5,968 nucleotides of DNA from JAZRUY01 sp045598845 (GTDB taxonomy: Bacteria > Verrucomicrobiota > Lentisphaeria > Victivallales > Victivallaceae): assembly GCA_045598845.1 (NCBI GenBank), contig JAZRUY010000162.1, positions 1 to 5,968 on the forward strand. Direction: 5' to 3'. The notes beneath the pieces were generated by a model. It ran no database searches, was not told where the DNA came from, and saw only the letters and a list, made by a program, of their open reading frames with translations. Of the stretch, positions 1 through 5,187 are shown one piece after another. Each line of letters begins with the position of its first letter. Positions within the stretch are counted from its first letter, which is position 1. The translations under genes were made by a program, and so were the position numbers.

Positions 1-508
1 CCGATATTTCATCCGTCAGCATGCGGTTTTTTTCCGCTTCCCGCTCCAAAGCCTCTTTTTCAGAAGTTGCCTGCGCCAAACGCCCGCGAACATTCTCCAG
101 TTCTCCGCGCAATCTTTCAAGTTCCAGATTCATGGCGGCACCGCTGCTGGCGAATTTGGAATTCGCTTTTCCGGTATCATCTTTGCCGCCGTTAACCTCA
201 TCCGCGGCATAATTACCCACGATTTTTTCCAGACCGAACACCTCTTTTTTACAAGCGGCGATGCGTTCGTCCAATACCGCCTGATTCCAATCCGGACGCA
301 TTTGCTTCACCCGTTCATAACTTTCAAGCGCCGTACGGAAAGAAGTCAAAGCCAACTGCAATTCTCCGCGTCCGCGGTGTTTCTGCCCCTGGTCGAAATT
401 CTCATATCCCATTCGCCACAAATCCCACGGCGACTGAACTGCAGCCGCGGAACAGCAAAGCGTAACAGAGCACAACAGCAACAGCACCGACAATATTTTT
501 TTTCTCAT
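1..508 (-). CDS. Exported TPR-like/coiled-coil protein, 3' part missing
   Basis: I do not recognise the family. The gene starts at the ATG at 508 and runs off the left edge, leaving 169 codons. The start is MRKK followed by a hydrophobic run (residues 5-19, rich in Leu, Val and Cys) and a small-residue stretch SAAA at 20-23. This is a Sec signal peptide with probable cleavage near residue 23, so the protein is exported. Cys18 and Cys19 sit at the end of the hydrophobic core, but the residues before them do not make a good lipobox. Residues about 50-90 resemble one TPR-type helical pair (ALTSFRTALESYERVKQ followed by a proline/tryptophan turn). Residues 100-125 are a Gly/Ser/Asn-rich linker. 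Residues 126-169 are Glu/Arg/Leu-rich with heptad spacing, a coiled coil that continues past the edge. The start overlaps the hflX stop as ATGA, with a GGAG Shine-Dalgarno at 517-520 (8-nt spacing) inside hflX, so translation is probably coupled. Function is unknown; an envelope structural or scaffolding role is a guess. Confidence 0.8.
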   Translation of the reverse strand, partial: MRKKILSVLLLLCSVTLCCSAAAVQSPWDLWRMGYENFDQGQKHRGRGELQLALTSFRTALESYERVKQMRPDWNQAVLDERIAACKKEVFGLEKIVGNYAADEVNGGKDDTGKANSKFASSGAAMNLELERLRGELENVRGRLAQATSEKEALEREAEKNRMLTDEIS

Positions 509-1797
509 ATCACGAACTCCATATACTTATGCCGGTATTCCGGGCCGATGCTGAAACAGATGTCCAGCGACCCGTCCGGATTGTAATTTTCTTTCAAAAC
601 CCGCCCGGCGGAATGAGCCAATGCCGCCAGATCAGAGCGGTCAGGCGGCAATTTAACCCGTATCTTAGCCTGTTTTTCGCAGGCGACAGCGGCAAGTTTA
701 TCCCGCAGTTCATCCAATCCGGAACCGGTTTCCGCCGAAATATAGAACGCATCCGGGAAACGCACTCTCAAGGCGGCTAACCGTACCGCATCGCATTCAG
801 GATCAATCAGATCGGTTTTATTGAATACAGTGATAATACGCTTGCACTCCGCGCCCAACTCGCGCAGCACAGTCAGCGTGGTTTCAATTTCCGCATCCAG
901 CGCGGGGCTGGAAATATCCAGCACCAATAGCAGAAAATCCGCCAAAACCGCTTCTTCCAGCGTTGATTTAAAGGCTTCCACCAAAGTATGCGGCAAATTG
1001 CGTACAAAACCCACTGTATCTGTCAGCAGAAGTTCCGCTCCTCTTCCCGGCAGAACCCTTCTTGTGGACGGATCAAGAGTGGCGAAGAGTTTATCCTCGA
1101 CCAGAATATCCGCCCCTGCCAGTGCTTTCAACAAGGATGATTTCCCGGCATTGGTATATCCGACAATTGCTCCGACCGGAATACCGCTGCGCTGTCTGGC
1201 TTTGCGTTGCACATTGCGCTGCCGCCGCACTGTATCCAGTTCCTTTTCCAGCCGCGATATCCGGCGGCGCAGCAACCGGCGGTCAGTTTCAATCTGAGTT
1301 TCACCCTCGCCGCGGGTAGTCGCACCGCCTCCCTGCTGACGGGAAAGGTGTGTCCATGCCCTCGACAGTCTGGGCAGATAATATTTGGTCCTGGCCAACT
1401 CCACCTGCAAAACCGCTTCACGGGTAATGGCCCGTCCGGCGAAGATATCCAGAATTATCTCCTCCCGGTCATATACAGGCATACCGGACAGCCGTTCCCA
1501 GTTGCGTTGCTGCGATGGAGAAAGCGGGTTGTCGAACACCAGCGCTTCGGCTTCACATTCCTGCGCCAATTGCGCGATTTTCTCCGCCTTGCCTGTACCG
1601 GTAAGGAAACGGGACGAGACTGTGTCAGAACGCACTGTCAGCGGTTCCAGCGGAATTATGCCGAGGTTGGAGATAAGTTTAGCAAGTTCATCAAGTTGTC
1701 CGCGGATTTCCTGTTCCTGCAGACCGTGTCCGCAGATACCAACGGGCAACGCCCGCTGAATTTTGCTCCGGTTCTTTTCCGCCGCCACATCGATCAT
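505..1797 (-). CDS. hflX: GTPase HflX
   Basis: HflX is a cytoplasmic GTPase of the TRAFAC class that binds the large ribosomal subunit and splits stalled or stress-inactivated ribosomes; that role is known from the family. At 430 aa the length is normal and all domains are present. The N-terminal HflX domain covers about 30-145 and includes the FLTGTGK and VFDNPLSPSQQRNWERL stretches. The conserved linker QGGGATTRGEGETQIETDRR (155-174) is followed by a basic coiled coil (about 172-205). The G domain has G1 GYTNAGKS (213-220), switch I FATLDPSTRR (238-247), G3 DTVGF (260-264), G4 NKTD (326-329) and G5 SAETG (354-358). A C-terminal domain follows (about 378-430). No key residue is missing. The ATG start gives the full N-terminus. 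Only a weak purine-rich GGCGGA sits upstream, so translation may depend on the preceding hydrolase gene, which ends 19 bp before it. The stop is embedded in the start of the next gene. Confidence 0.96.
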   Translation of the reverse strand: MIDVAAEKNRSKIQRALPVGICGHGLQEQEIRGQLDELAKLISNLGIIPLEPLTVRSDTVSSRFLTGTGKAEKIAQLAQECEAEALVFDNPLSPSQQRNWERLSGMPVYDREEIILDIFAGRAITREAVLQVELARTKYYLPRLSRAWTHLSRQQGGGATTRGEGETQIETDRRLLRRRISRLEKELDTVRRQRNVQRKARQRSGIPVGAIVGYTNAGKSSLLKALAGADILVEDKLFATLDPSTRRVLPGRGAELLLTDTVGFVRNLPHTLVEAFKSTLEEAVLADFLLLVLDISSPALDAEIETTLTVLRELGAECKRIITVFNKTDLIDPECDAVRLAALRVRFPDAFYISAETGSGLDELRDKLAAVACEKQAKIRVKLPPDRSDLAALAHSAGRVLKENYNPDGSLDICFSIGPEYRHKYMEFVI

Positions 1798-1816
1798 ATC
1801 TGTCCGCCGAAAATTA

Positions 1817-2692
1817 TCAGCTGTCCAAATCCACCGTCATTCCGTCCCAGCAGGGGATAATGCCGTACGGAGCATAAAACGATTCCAATTCGGCATGAAC
1901 AGCATGCCCGTTATGCGAAAAATGATTGATAAAATATCCGGTGCGGTCATCAATTCTACTCATGGAAGCCAGCCTGTTTTTGACCTCCACCGTATATTTA
2001 CCGCACATGTGACCGCAATCGTAACTCCCCACCCCTCCGGTGCAATCGGCAATCACGGTATGGAAACGATGTCCGAAACCTTCCAGCCATTTCCAGGTTT
2101 CTTCTGGAAAAACGCCGGTGTCGTTGGCGATCATCAGATAACTGGTTCCCCAGCGTATCGCATAGATGAACGGGGTATCGAATTGTGACTCAGTCATATG
2201 TTTTGCAAGCAGTGGCCAGAAAGTCATATCAGTATCCGGCAACTCCACCGGCGCAAAAGGTTCCAGCTGCACAGTTCGCATCCGCCATTTATCAAAACTG
2301 CCGTTAAAACCGATACTTTTGCCGAAATCCCAGAAATAACGGTACAGTTTACGGATGGCGCCGGGATCCCCGTAAAGATTCAAAATACTGTCATCCGGTA
2401 CAACTGAAAAACCATCGCGCCGGTAATCCAGAGAATCCGGCACCAGATGGTCTTCGTGGCTGTGGGTTACAAAAATATGCCGCAGACGCGAGCTGTCCAA
2501 TCCGAATTTCAATTCCTGCGCATAACTGTCCGGACACCAGTCAATGCGTACCGCATCGCCCAGCATATACCCTGCCCGCATCCGCAAATCCTTACCGCCG
2601 TTTTTTCTGGCCTGACGGCACACCCGGCAATCGCAGAACAATGCCGGGATTCCTTCCGCGGCCGCGCTGCCGGTAACAAGCAGTTTTTTCAT
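1817..2692 (-). CDS. PhnP-like metallo-beta-lactamase-fold hydrolase
   Basis: This is a metal-dependent hydrolase of the metallo-beta-lactamase superfamily. The N-terminus resembles PhnP, the cyclic ribose-phosphate phosphodiesterase: a GSAAAEGIPA turn is followed by a CxCxxC zinc-site motif. Numbered from the preferred start, the cysteines are 20, 22 and 25. The metal-binding HSHEDH is at 77-82, followed by His165 (LLAKHMT), the bridging Asp191 (IANDTG) and a late NHFSHNGH motif (His257, His260). All expected two-metal ligands seem to be present. The ATG at 2692 is preferred because AGAGG at 2701-2705 lies 8 nt upstream. A GTG at 2701 adds MPK but overlaps that same ribosome-binding site. 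The result is 291 aa. It is first in a probable operon with hflX (19-bp gap) and the exported coiled-coil gene. There is no phn gene nearby, so carbon-phosphorus metabolism is not supported. The substrate is open; a cyclic phosphodiester or other phosphoester is an inference from family only. Confidence 0.85.
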   Translation of the reverse strand: MKKLLVTGSAAAEGIPALFCDCRVCRQARKNGGKDLRMRAGYMLGDAVRIDWCPDSYAQELKFGLDSSRLRHIFVTHSHEDHLVPDSLDYRRDGFSVVPDDSILNLYGDPGAIRKLYRYFWDFGKSIGFNGSFDKWRMRTVQLEPFAPVELPDTDMTFWPLLAKHMTESQFDTPFIYAIRWGTSYLMIANDTGVFPEETWKWLEGFGHRFHTVIADCTGGVGSYDCGHMCGKYTVEVKNRLASMSRIDDRTGYFINHFSHNGHAVHAELESFYAPYGIIPCWDGMTVDLDS

Positions 2693-2700
2693 CTTCGGCA

Positions 2701-2705
2701 CCTCT
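2701..2705 (-). promoter_or_regulatory. Ribosome-binding site deciding the hydrolase start
   Basis: Read on the minus strand this is AGAGG, 8 nt before the ATG at 2692. The upstream in-frame GTG at 2701 begins inside this site and has no other Shine-Dalgarno at useful distance, so the ATG is the better start. Confidence 0.7.
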
Positions 2706-2755
2706 GTCTGAACTGAAGAATATTTTATAATTACTAAATAAGCGGTACTGCGGAG

Positions 2756-2784
2756 AATATATTACGGTTGCGCTTTTTTTGCAA
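2756..2784 (-). promoter_or_regulatory. Candidate promoter of the hydrolase-hflX operon
   Basis: On the minus strand TTGCAA (2784-2779) and TATATT (2761-2756) are separated by exactly 17 bp. They match the sigma-70 consensus at 4/6 and 5/6 positions. The predicted transcript would begin near 2749, giving a leader of about 57 nt before the ATG at 2692. The match is by eye, and the region is AT-rich enough for chance hits; a second TATAAA on the same strand at 2724-2729 has no convincing -35 partner. Confidence 0.4.
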
Positions 2785-2789
2785 CCGTA
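2763..2789. repeat. Perfect 9-bp inverted repeat between araC-type gene and hydrolase operon
   Basis: The arms TACGGTTGC (2763-2771) and GCAACCGTA (2781-2789) are exact reverse complements around a 9-nt loop containing seven T. On the minus strand it lies 73 bp past the end of the AraC-type gene and is followed by an AT-rich stretch without a clean T-run, so it is at best an imperfect terminator for that gene. It also spans the -35 box and most of the spacer of the candidate hydrolase promoter, so it could instead be an operator. Both readings are inference. Confidence 0.55.
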
Positions 2790-2861
2790 CCGATATATCG
2801 TATAAATGCAGTTATTTTCCGCGGCCGGCGGATACTATTTGCGAGCATACACGCTGCGCTG

Positions 2862-3725
2862 TCAACGCGATGTCCGGGCGGGATTCCGGTAATGCTCCGG
2901 CGCCGCGCCGGCAAATTTTTTGAATCTGCGCGAAAAATGATAACTGTCGGCATACCCCAGACTGGCGGCGATCTGCTGCACGGTCATTTCGCGTCGGCGC
3001 AGCAATTCAGCGGCGCGGTTAAGTTTAAGAGACTCCAGATAGTGTTTGGGAAGCATACCGGTTTCACGGAGAAACGCCCGGCGCAGTCTGTCCGGTGACA
3101 TACCGCAGATTTCCGCCATTTCAGTCACAGTCCACCAATGCGCCCAGTCTTCCCGCAGCCGCGCCAGCAGCCGTTCCAGCCCAGGACGGGCCGGGCGGCG
3201 GCGCTCCAAATAACATTCAACCATCAATCGCTGCAGCAGCAGATTGGCTCGCAATTGCGAATCAATTGCCGGATCGCGGGCCGCCTCGATGACCGGGAGC
3301 AACCGCCGCGCGGTACCGAATTCAAAAAAACCGTCCGCAATAATACCGCAATCGCGCATCCGGTCGGCGATGTCGCCGCGGAAACGCACCGAATCCTCAC
3401 AGTAACTCCGGCCTTCCGCGCCGCCGTAACGGTTCAGTTTTCCGGGAGTGACAACTACCAGCGTACCCGGTTTTAATGCCGCCTCGCCGCACTCCGGCGA
3501 CCAGTATCTGCCTCCTCCGGCATACAAATGCGAAATGGAATAGTATTCAAAACGGCGCGGACTGCAATCTGCGAATCCGTCAGGTCCGCCGACTACCGCT
3601 TCACTGCCGTCGATTATAAAAAGACCGTAGCGGAGATGCCACTCCGGCACCCGGCGAATCATGCGGTGCACATCCGGTCCGGTATCTCCGCCGGGTATGA
3701 ACTCGGTTCTGGAGGTCATTTTCAT
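2862..3725 (-). CDS. AraC-family transcriptional regulator
   Basis: This is a DNA-binding regulator of the AraC/XylS family, whose members usually sense a sugar or related ligand and control adjacent catabolic genes. With the chosen start it has 287 aa, a normal family length. Residues about 25-125 form the variable ligand-sensing part, which looks cupin-like (Gly/Tyr-rich HLYAGGGRYW, then PGTLVVVTPGKLNRYGG). The C-terminal 100 residues are the AraC DNA-binding domain. Helix-turn-helix 1 is around 199-222 (TVTEMAEICGMSPDRLRRAF) and helix-turn-helix 2 around 247-271, with the signature GYADSYHFSRRFKKFAG (257-273). An upstream ATG at 3779 would add 18 residues, but it overlaps a consensus -10 box and so would not be transcribed from that promoter. 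The ATG at 3725 has AGGA at 3737-3740. A third ATG at 3719 is also possible. The gene is divergent from the first oxidoreductase, whose expression it probably controls. The ligand is unknown. Confidence 0.92.
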   Translation of the reverse strand: MKMTSRTEFIPGGDTGPDVHRMIRRVPEWHLRYGLFIIDGSEAVVGGPDGFADCSPRRFEYYSISHLYAGGGRYWSPECGEAALKPGTLVVVTPGKLNRYGGAEGRSYCEDSVRFRGDIADRMRDCGIIADGFFEFGTARRLLPVIEAARDPAIDSQLRANLLLQRLMVECYLERRRPARPGLERLLARLREDWAHWWTVTEMAEICGMSPDRLRRAFLRETGMLPKHYLESLKLNRAAELLRRREMTVQQIAASLGYADSYHFSRRFKKFAGAAPEHYRNPARTSR

Positions 3726-3777
3726 AAACGGCAGTTTCCTGAAAGCGCAGTGAAAAACATTCAAACACGGTTTTTTC

Positions 3778-3807
3778 ATTATAAAAAGTAATCCTGTTTT
3801 TTGTCAT
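3778..3807 (-). promoter_or_regulatory. Candidate promoter of the AraC-type gene
   Basis: On the minus strand ATGACA (3807-3802; 5/6 match to TTGACA) is followed after 18 bp by a perfect TATAAT (3783-3778). Transcription would begin near 3771, placing the ATG at 3779-3777 on the promoter itself and leaving a leader of about 45 nt before the ATG at 3725. The -35 lies inside the 13-bp palindrome shared with the opposite promoter. Confidence 0.55.
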
Positions 3808-3813
3808 TGACAA
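3801..3813. promoter_or_regulatory. Perfect palindrome at the divergent promoters, candidate operator
   Basis: TTGTCA-T-TGACAA is a perfect 6-1-6 palindrome. It contains the -35 hexamer of each of the two divergent promoters (TTGACA forward at 3807-3812, ATGACA reverse at 3807-3802), so one bound protein could affect both. AraC-family proteins more often use direct repeats, so the palindrome may belong to another regulator or merely result from the two facing -35 boxes. Confidence 0.5.
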
Positions 3814-3835
3814 TACAATTTTTATCCATTTTATT
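3807..3835 (+). promoter_or_regulatory. Candidate promoter of the first oxidoreductase gene
   Basis: A perfect TTGACA (3807-3812) is followed after 17 bp by TTTATT (3830-3835), only a 4/6 match to the -10 consensus. A strong -35 with a poor -10 is compatible with activator dependence. The predicted leader is about 70 nt, AT-rich and T-tract-rich (3819-3842). Other -10-like words (TATATT at 3851-3856) lack a matching -35. Confidence 0.4.
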
Positions 3836-3900
3836 TATTTTTTTATGTAATATATTTAATTTCAAACGGTGCGTTTTATTTCGATATGTGCCGACCAAAA

Positions 3901-3906
3901 AAGGAG
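3901..3906 (+). promoter_or_regulatory. Ribosome-binding site deciding the first oxidoreductase start
   Basis: AAGGAG lies 8 nt before the ATG at 3915. The open frame extends further upstream to an ATG at 3801, but that part runs through the promoter region, encodes a Phe/Leu-rich stretch unlike the family, and is not shared by the second copy, which also begins MAY. Confidence 0.85.
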
Positions 3907-3914
3907 ATAAAACC

Positions 3915-5057
3915 ATGGCTTATGACCGCAAAGTAGGGATAGCGGTGCTTGGTGCCGGCAGCCGGCCGCGCTGCATTATCGAGCGTCTGCTGATCGATTC
4001 AAACCGCAATGTCAAAGTGATATCCGCTTTCGATCCTGATACCGAAATACTGAAGGAAGCACTCGGAATATGGCATTCCGAAGATGCCAAAATCTGCAGC
4101 AGTTATCAGGAGGCAATCAATTGTCCGGGGGTTGACTGGGTGTTTGTCTGTTCGCCCAATGCCCGCCACAAGGAGCAGATTATCGCCGCTTTCGAAGCCG
4201 GAAAGGATGTGTTCAGTGAAAAGCCGCTTGCCACCTCTATCGGGGACTGTATCGCCATCGACAAGGCACAGAAAAAAAGCGGAAAGGTGTTCGCCACCGG
4301 TTTTGTGCTGCGCTATGCTCCGTGCTACCGCAAATGCCGCGAAATTCTCGATTCAGAAGTAATCGGGAATATCATTTCCATCGAAGCCAACGAGCATGTG
4401 TTCCCTTCGCACGGCGGCTACATTATGACCAACTGGCGCCGTCACACATCCGAGGCGGGCCCGCATATTCTGGAGAAGTGCTGCCACGATCTCGACCTGA
4501 TCGAATGGTTCACCGGTTCACTTCCGGTGCGGGTGTGCGGTTTCGGCGGCCGCGATTTCTTTGTGAGGAAGAACGAGTACCTAATGAAAAAATACTCCGA
4601 CAAATACTTTGTGAACTGGTGGGACCCCAAAACCACCGGAAATCCTTTCGATGAAGACAATGATCTTATGGACAACACGGTGTCCATCGCTGAATTCCGC
4701 AATAACATCCGGGTGTCTTTCAGCGCCACTATGAGCAATCCGATTCCGGAGCGCCGTATGCGTTTCTGCTGCACCGAGGGAACTATGGTATGCGAGTTGT
4801 ACGGCGGCAATGTAATGTACCGGCGGATGAACGATGACGCCCATGTGTCTTTCCGGCTTGAGGGCGGCGGACACGGCGGCGGCGACTTGGTGATGCTCAA
4901 GGAACTCTATGAAGAATGCATGTGCGACGGCAAACCGCCGAAATGCTCAGCCAGTGAAGGATTACGCAGTGCGGTTTATGCTCTTGCCATCGATGAGTCA
5001 TGCCGTACCGGTAAGCCGGTCGATCTTGCTCCTGTATGGAAAGAACTCGGTTGCTGA
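3915..5057 (+). CDS. Gfo/Idh/MocA-family NAD(P)-dependent oxidoreductase, copy 1
   Basis: This enzyme belongs to the glucose-fructose oxidoreductase/inositol dehydrogenase/MocA family, cytoplasmic dehydrogenases that oxidise or reduce a hydroxyl of a sugar, polyol or derivative with NAD(H) or NADP(H). At 380 aa the length is normal. The N-terminal Rossmann domain (about 6-125) has VLGAGSRP (11-18) where GxGxxG is usual; the third Gly is replaced by Pro18. It continues with VFVCSPNARHKEQ and the family's EKP motif (102-104, catalytic Lys103). The C-terminal domain carries EKCCHDLDLIEWFTG (187-201), giving His191 and Asp194, with Glu187 where many relatives have Asp. It also carries a late GGGHGGGD (317-324). 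There are 18 cysteines, high for this size. The ATG at 3915 is fixed by AAGGAG. The gene is divergent from the AraC-type gene, is followed by an intrinsic terminator and then by a close paralogue. The substrate cannot be told from sequence. Confidence 0.94.
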   Translation: MAYDRKVGIAVLGAGSRPRCIIERLLIDSNRNVKVISAFDPDTEILKEALGIWHSEDAKICSSYQEAINCPGVDWVFVCSPNARHKEQIIAAFEAGKDVFSEKPLATSIGDCIAIDKAQKKSGKVFATGFVLRYAPCYRKCREILDSEVIGNIISIEANEHVFPSHGGYIMTNWRRHTSEAGPHILEKCCHDLDLIEWFTGSLPVRVCGFGGRDFFVRKNEYLMKKYSDKYFVNWWDPKTTGNPFDEDNDLMDNTVSIAEFRNNIRVSFSATMSNPIPERRMRFCCTEGTMVCELYGGNVMYRRMNDDAHVSFRLEGGGHGGGDLVMLKELYEECMCDGKPPKCSASEGLRSAVYALAIDESCRTGKPVDLAPVWKELGC

Positions 5058-5077
5058 ACAAACACTGAAATTCAAAG

Positions 5078-5104
5078 CGGCGGCATTGATGTCGCCGTTT
5101 TTTT
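5078..5104 (+). terminator. Intrinsic terminator after oxidoreductase copy 1
   Basis: An 8-bp stem, CGGCGGCA (5078-5085) with TGTCGCCG (5090-5097), contains one G-T wobble, has a TTGA loop and is followed directly by seven T (5098-5104). It begins 20 bp past the stop codon. This is a strong rho-independent terminator, so copy 2 probably needs its own promoter or readthrough. Confidence 0.88.
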
Positions 5105-5137
5105 AGAATAATTCCGTTTTTTATTTCGGCCATTCTG

Positions 5138-5146
5138 CAATACAAT
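5138..5146 (+). promoter_or_regulatory. CAATACAAT element upstream of oxidoreductase copy 2
   Basis: The 9-mer CAATACAAT, followed closely by TTTTTAT, lies 41 bp before the copy 2 ATG. The same 9-mer with a following T-tract is at 3811-3819, in the promoter of copy 1. TACAAT (5141-5146) is a 5/6 match to a -10 box and would start transcription near 5153, but the -35 position (5118-5123) is only a T-run. The rest of the 5105-5187 spacer shows no other signal. Confidence 0.35.
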
Positions 5147-5176
5147 GTTTTTATTACGCAAGTTACAAAAAATAAC

Positions 5177-5181
5177 AGGAG
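5177..5181 (+). promoter_or_regulatory. Ribosome-binding site of oxidoreductase copy 2
   Basis: AGGAG lies 6 nt before the ATG at 5188, fixing a start equivalent to that of copy 1. Confidence 0.85.
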
Positions 5182-5187
5182 TCAACC

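Noticed and set aside
443..508. Lipoprotein signal in the left-hand gene
   Set aside because: Cys18/Cys19 follow Val-Thr-Leu, which is not an acceptable lipobox, and a small-residue cleavage site after residue 23 explains the N-terminus as an ordinary signal peptide.
1207..1860. 217-codon open frame on the plus strand opposite hflX
   Set aside because: It lies almost entirely antisense to hflX, whose domain motifs are complete; the translation shows no recognisable domain and no ribosome-binding site was noted. It is a by-product of hflX codon usage.
2693..2701. GTG start of the hydrolase at 2701
   Set aside because: The only Shine-Dalgarno overlaps this codon, whereas it sits 8 nt before the ATG at 2692.
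3801..3914. 38-codon N-terminal extension of oxidoreductase copy 1
   Set aside because: It runs through the promoter palindrome and T-tracts, is unlike the family, and is missing in copy 2; AAGGAG at 3901-3906 points to the ATG at 3915.
4442..4900. 152-codon minus-strand open frame inside oxidoreductase copy 1
   Set aside because: A similar antisense frame appears at the same place in copy 2 (5715-5948), as expected from the nucleotide similarity of the two copies; it has no domain or start signal of its own.
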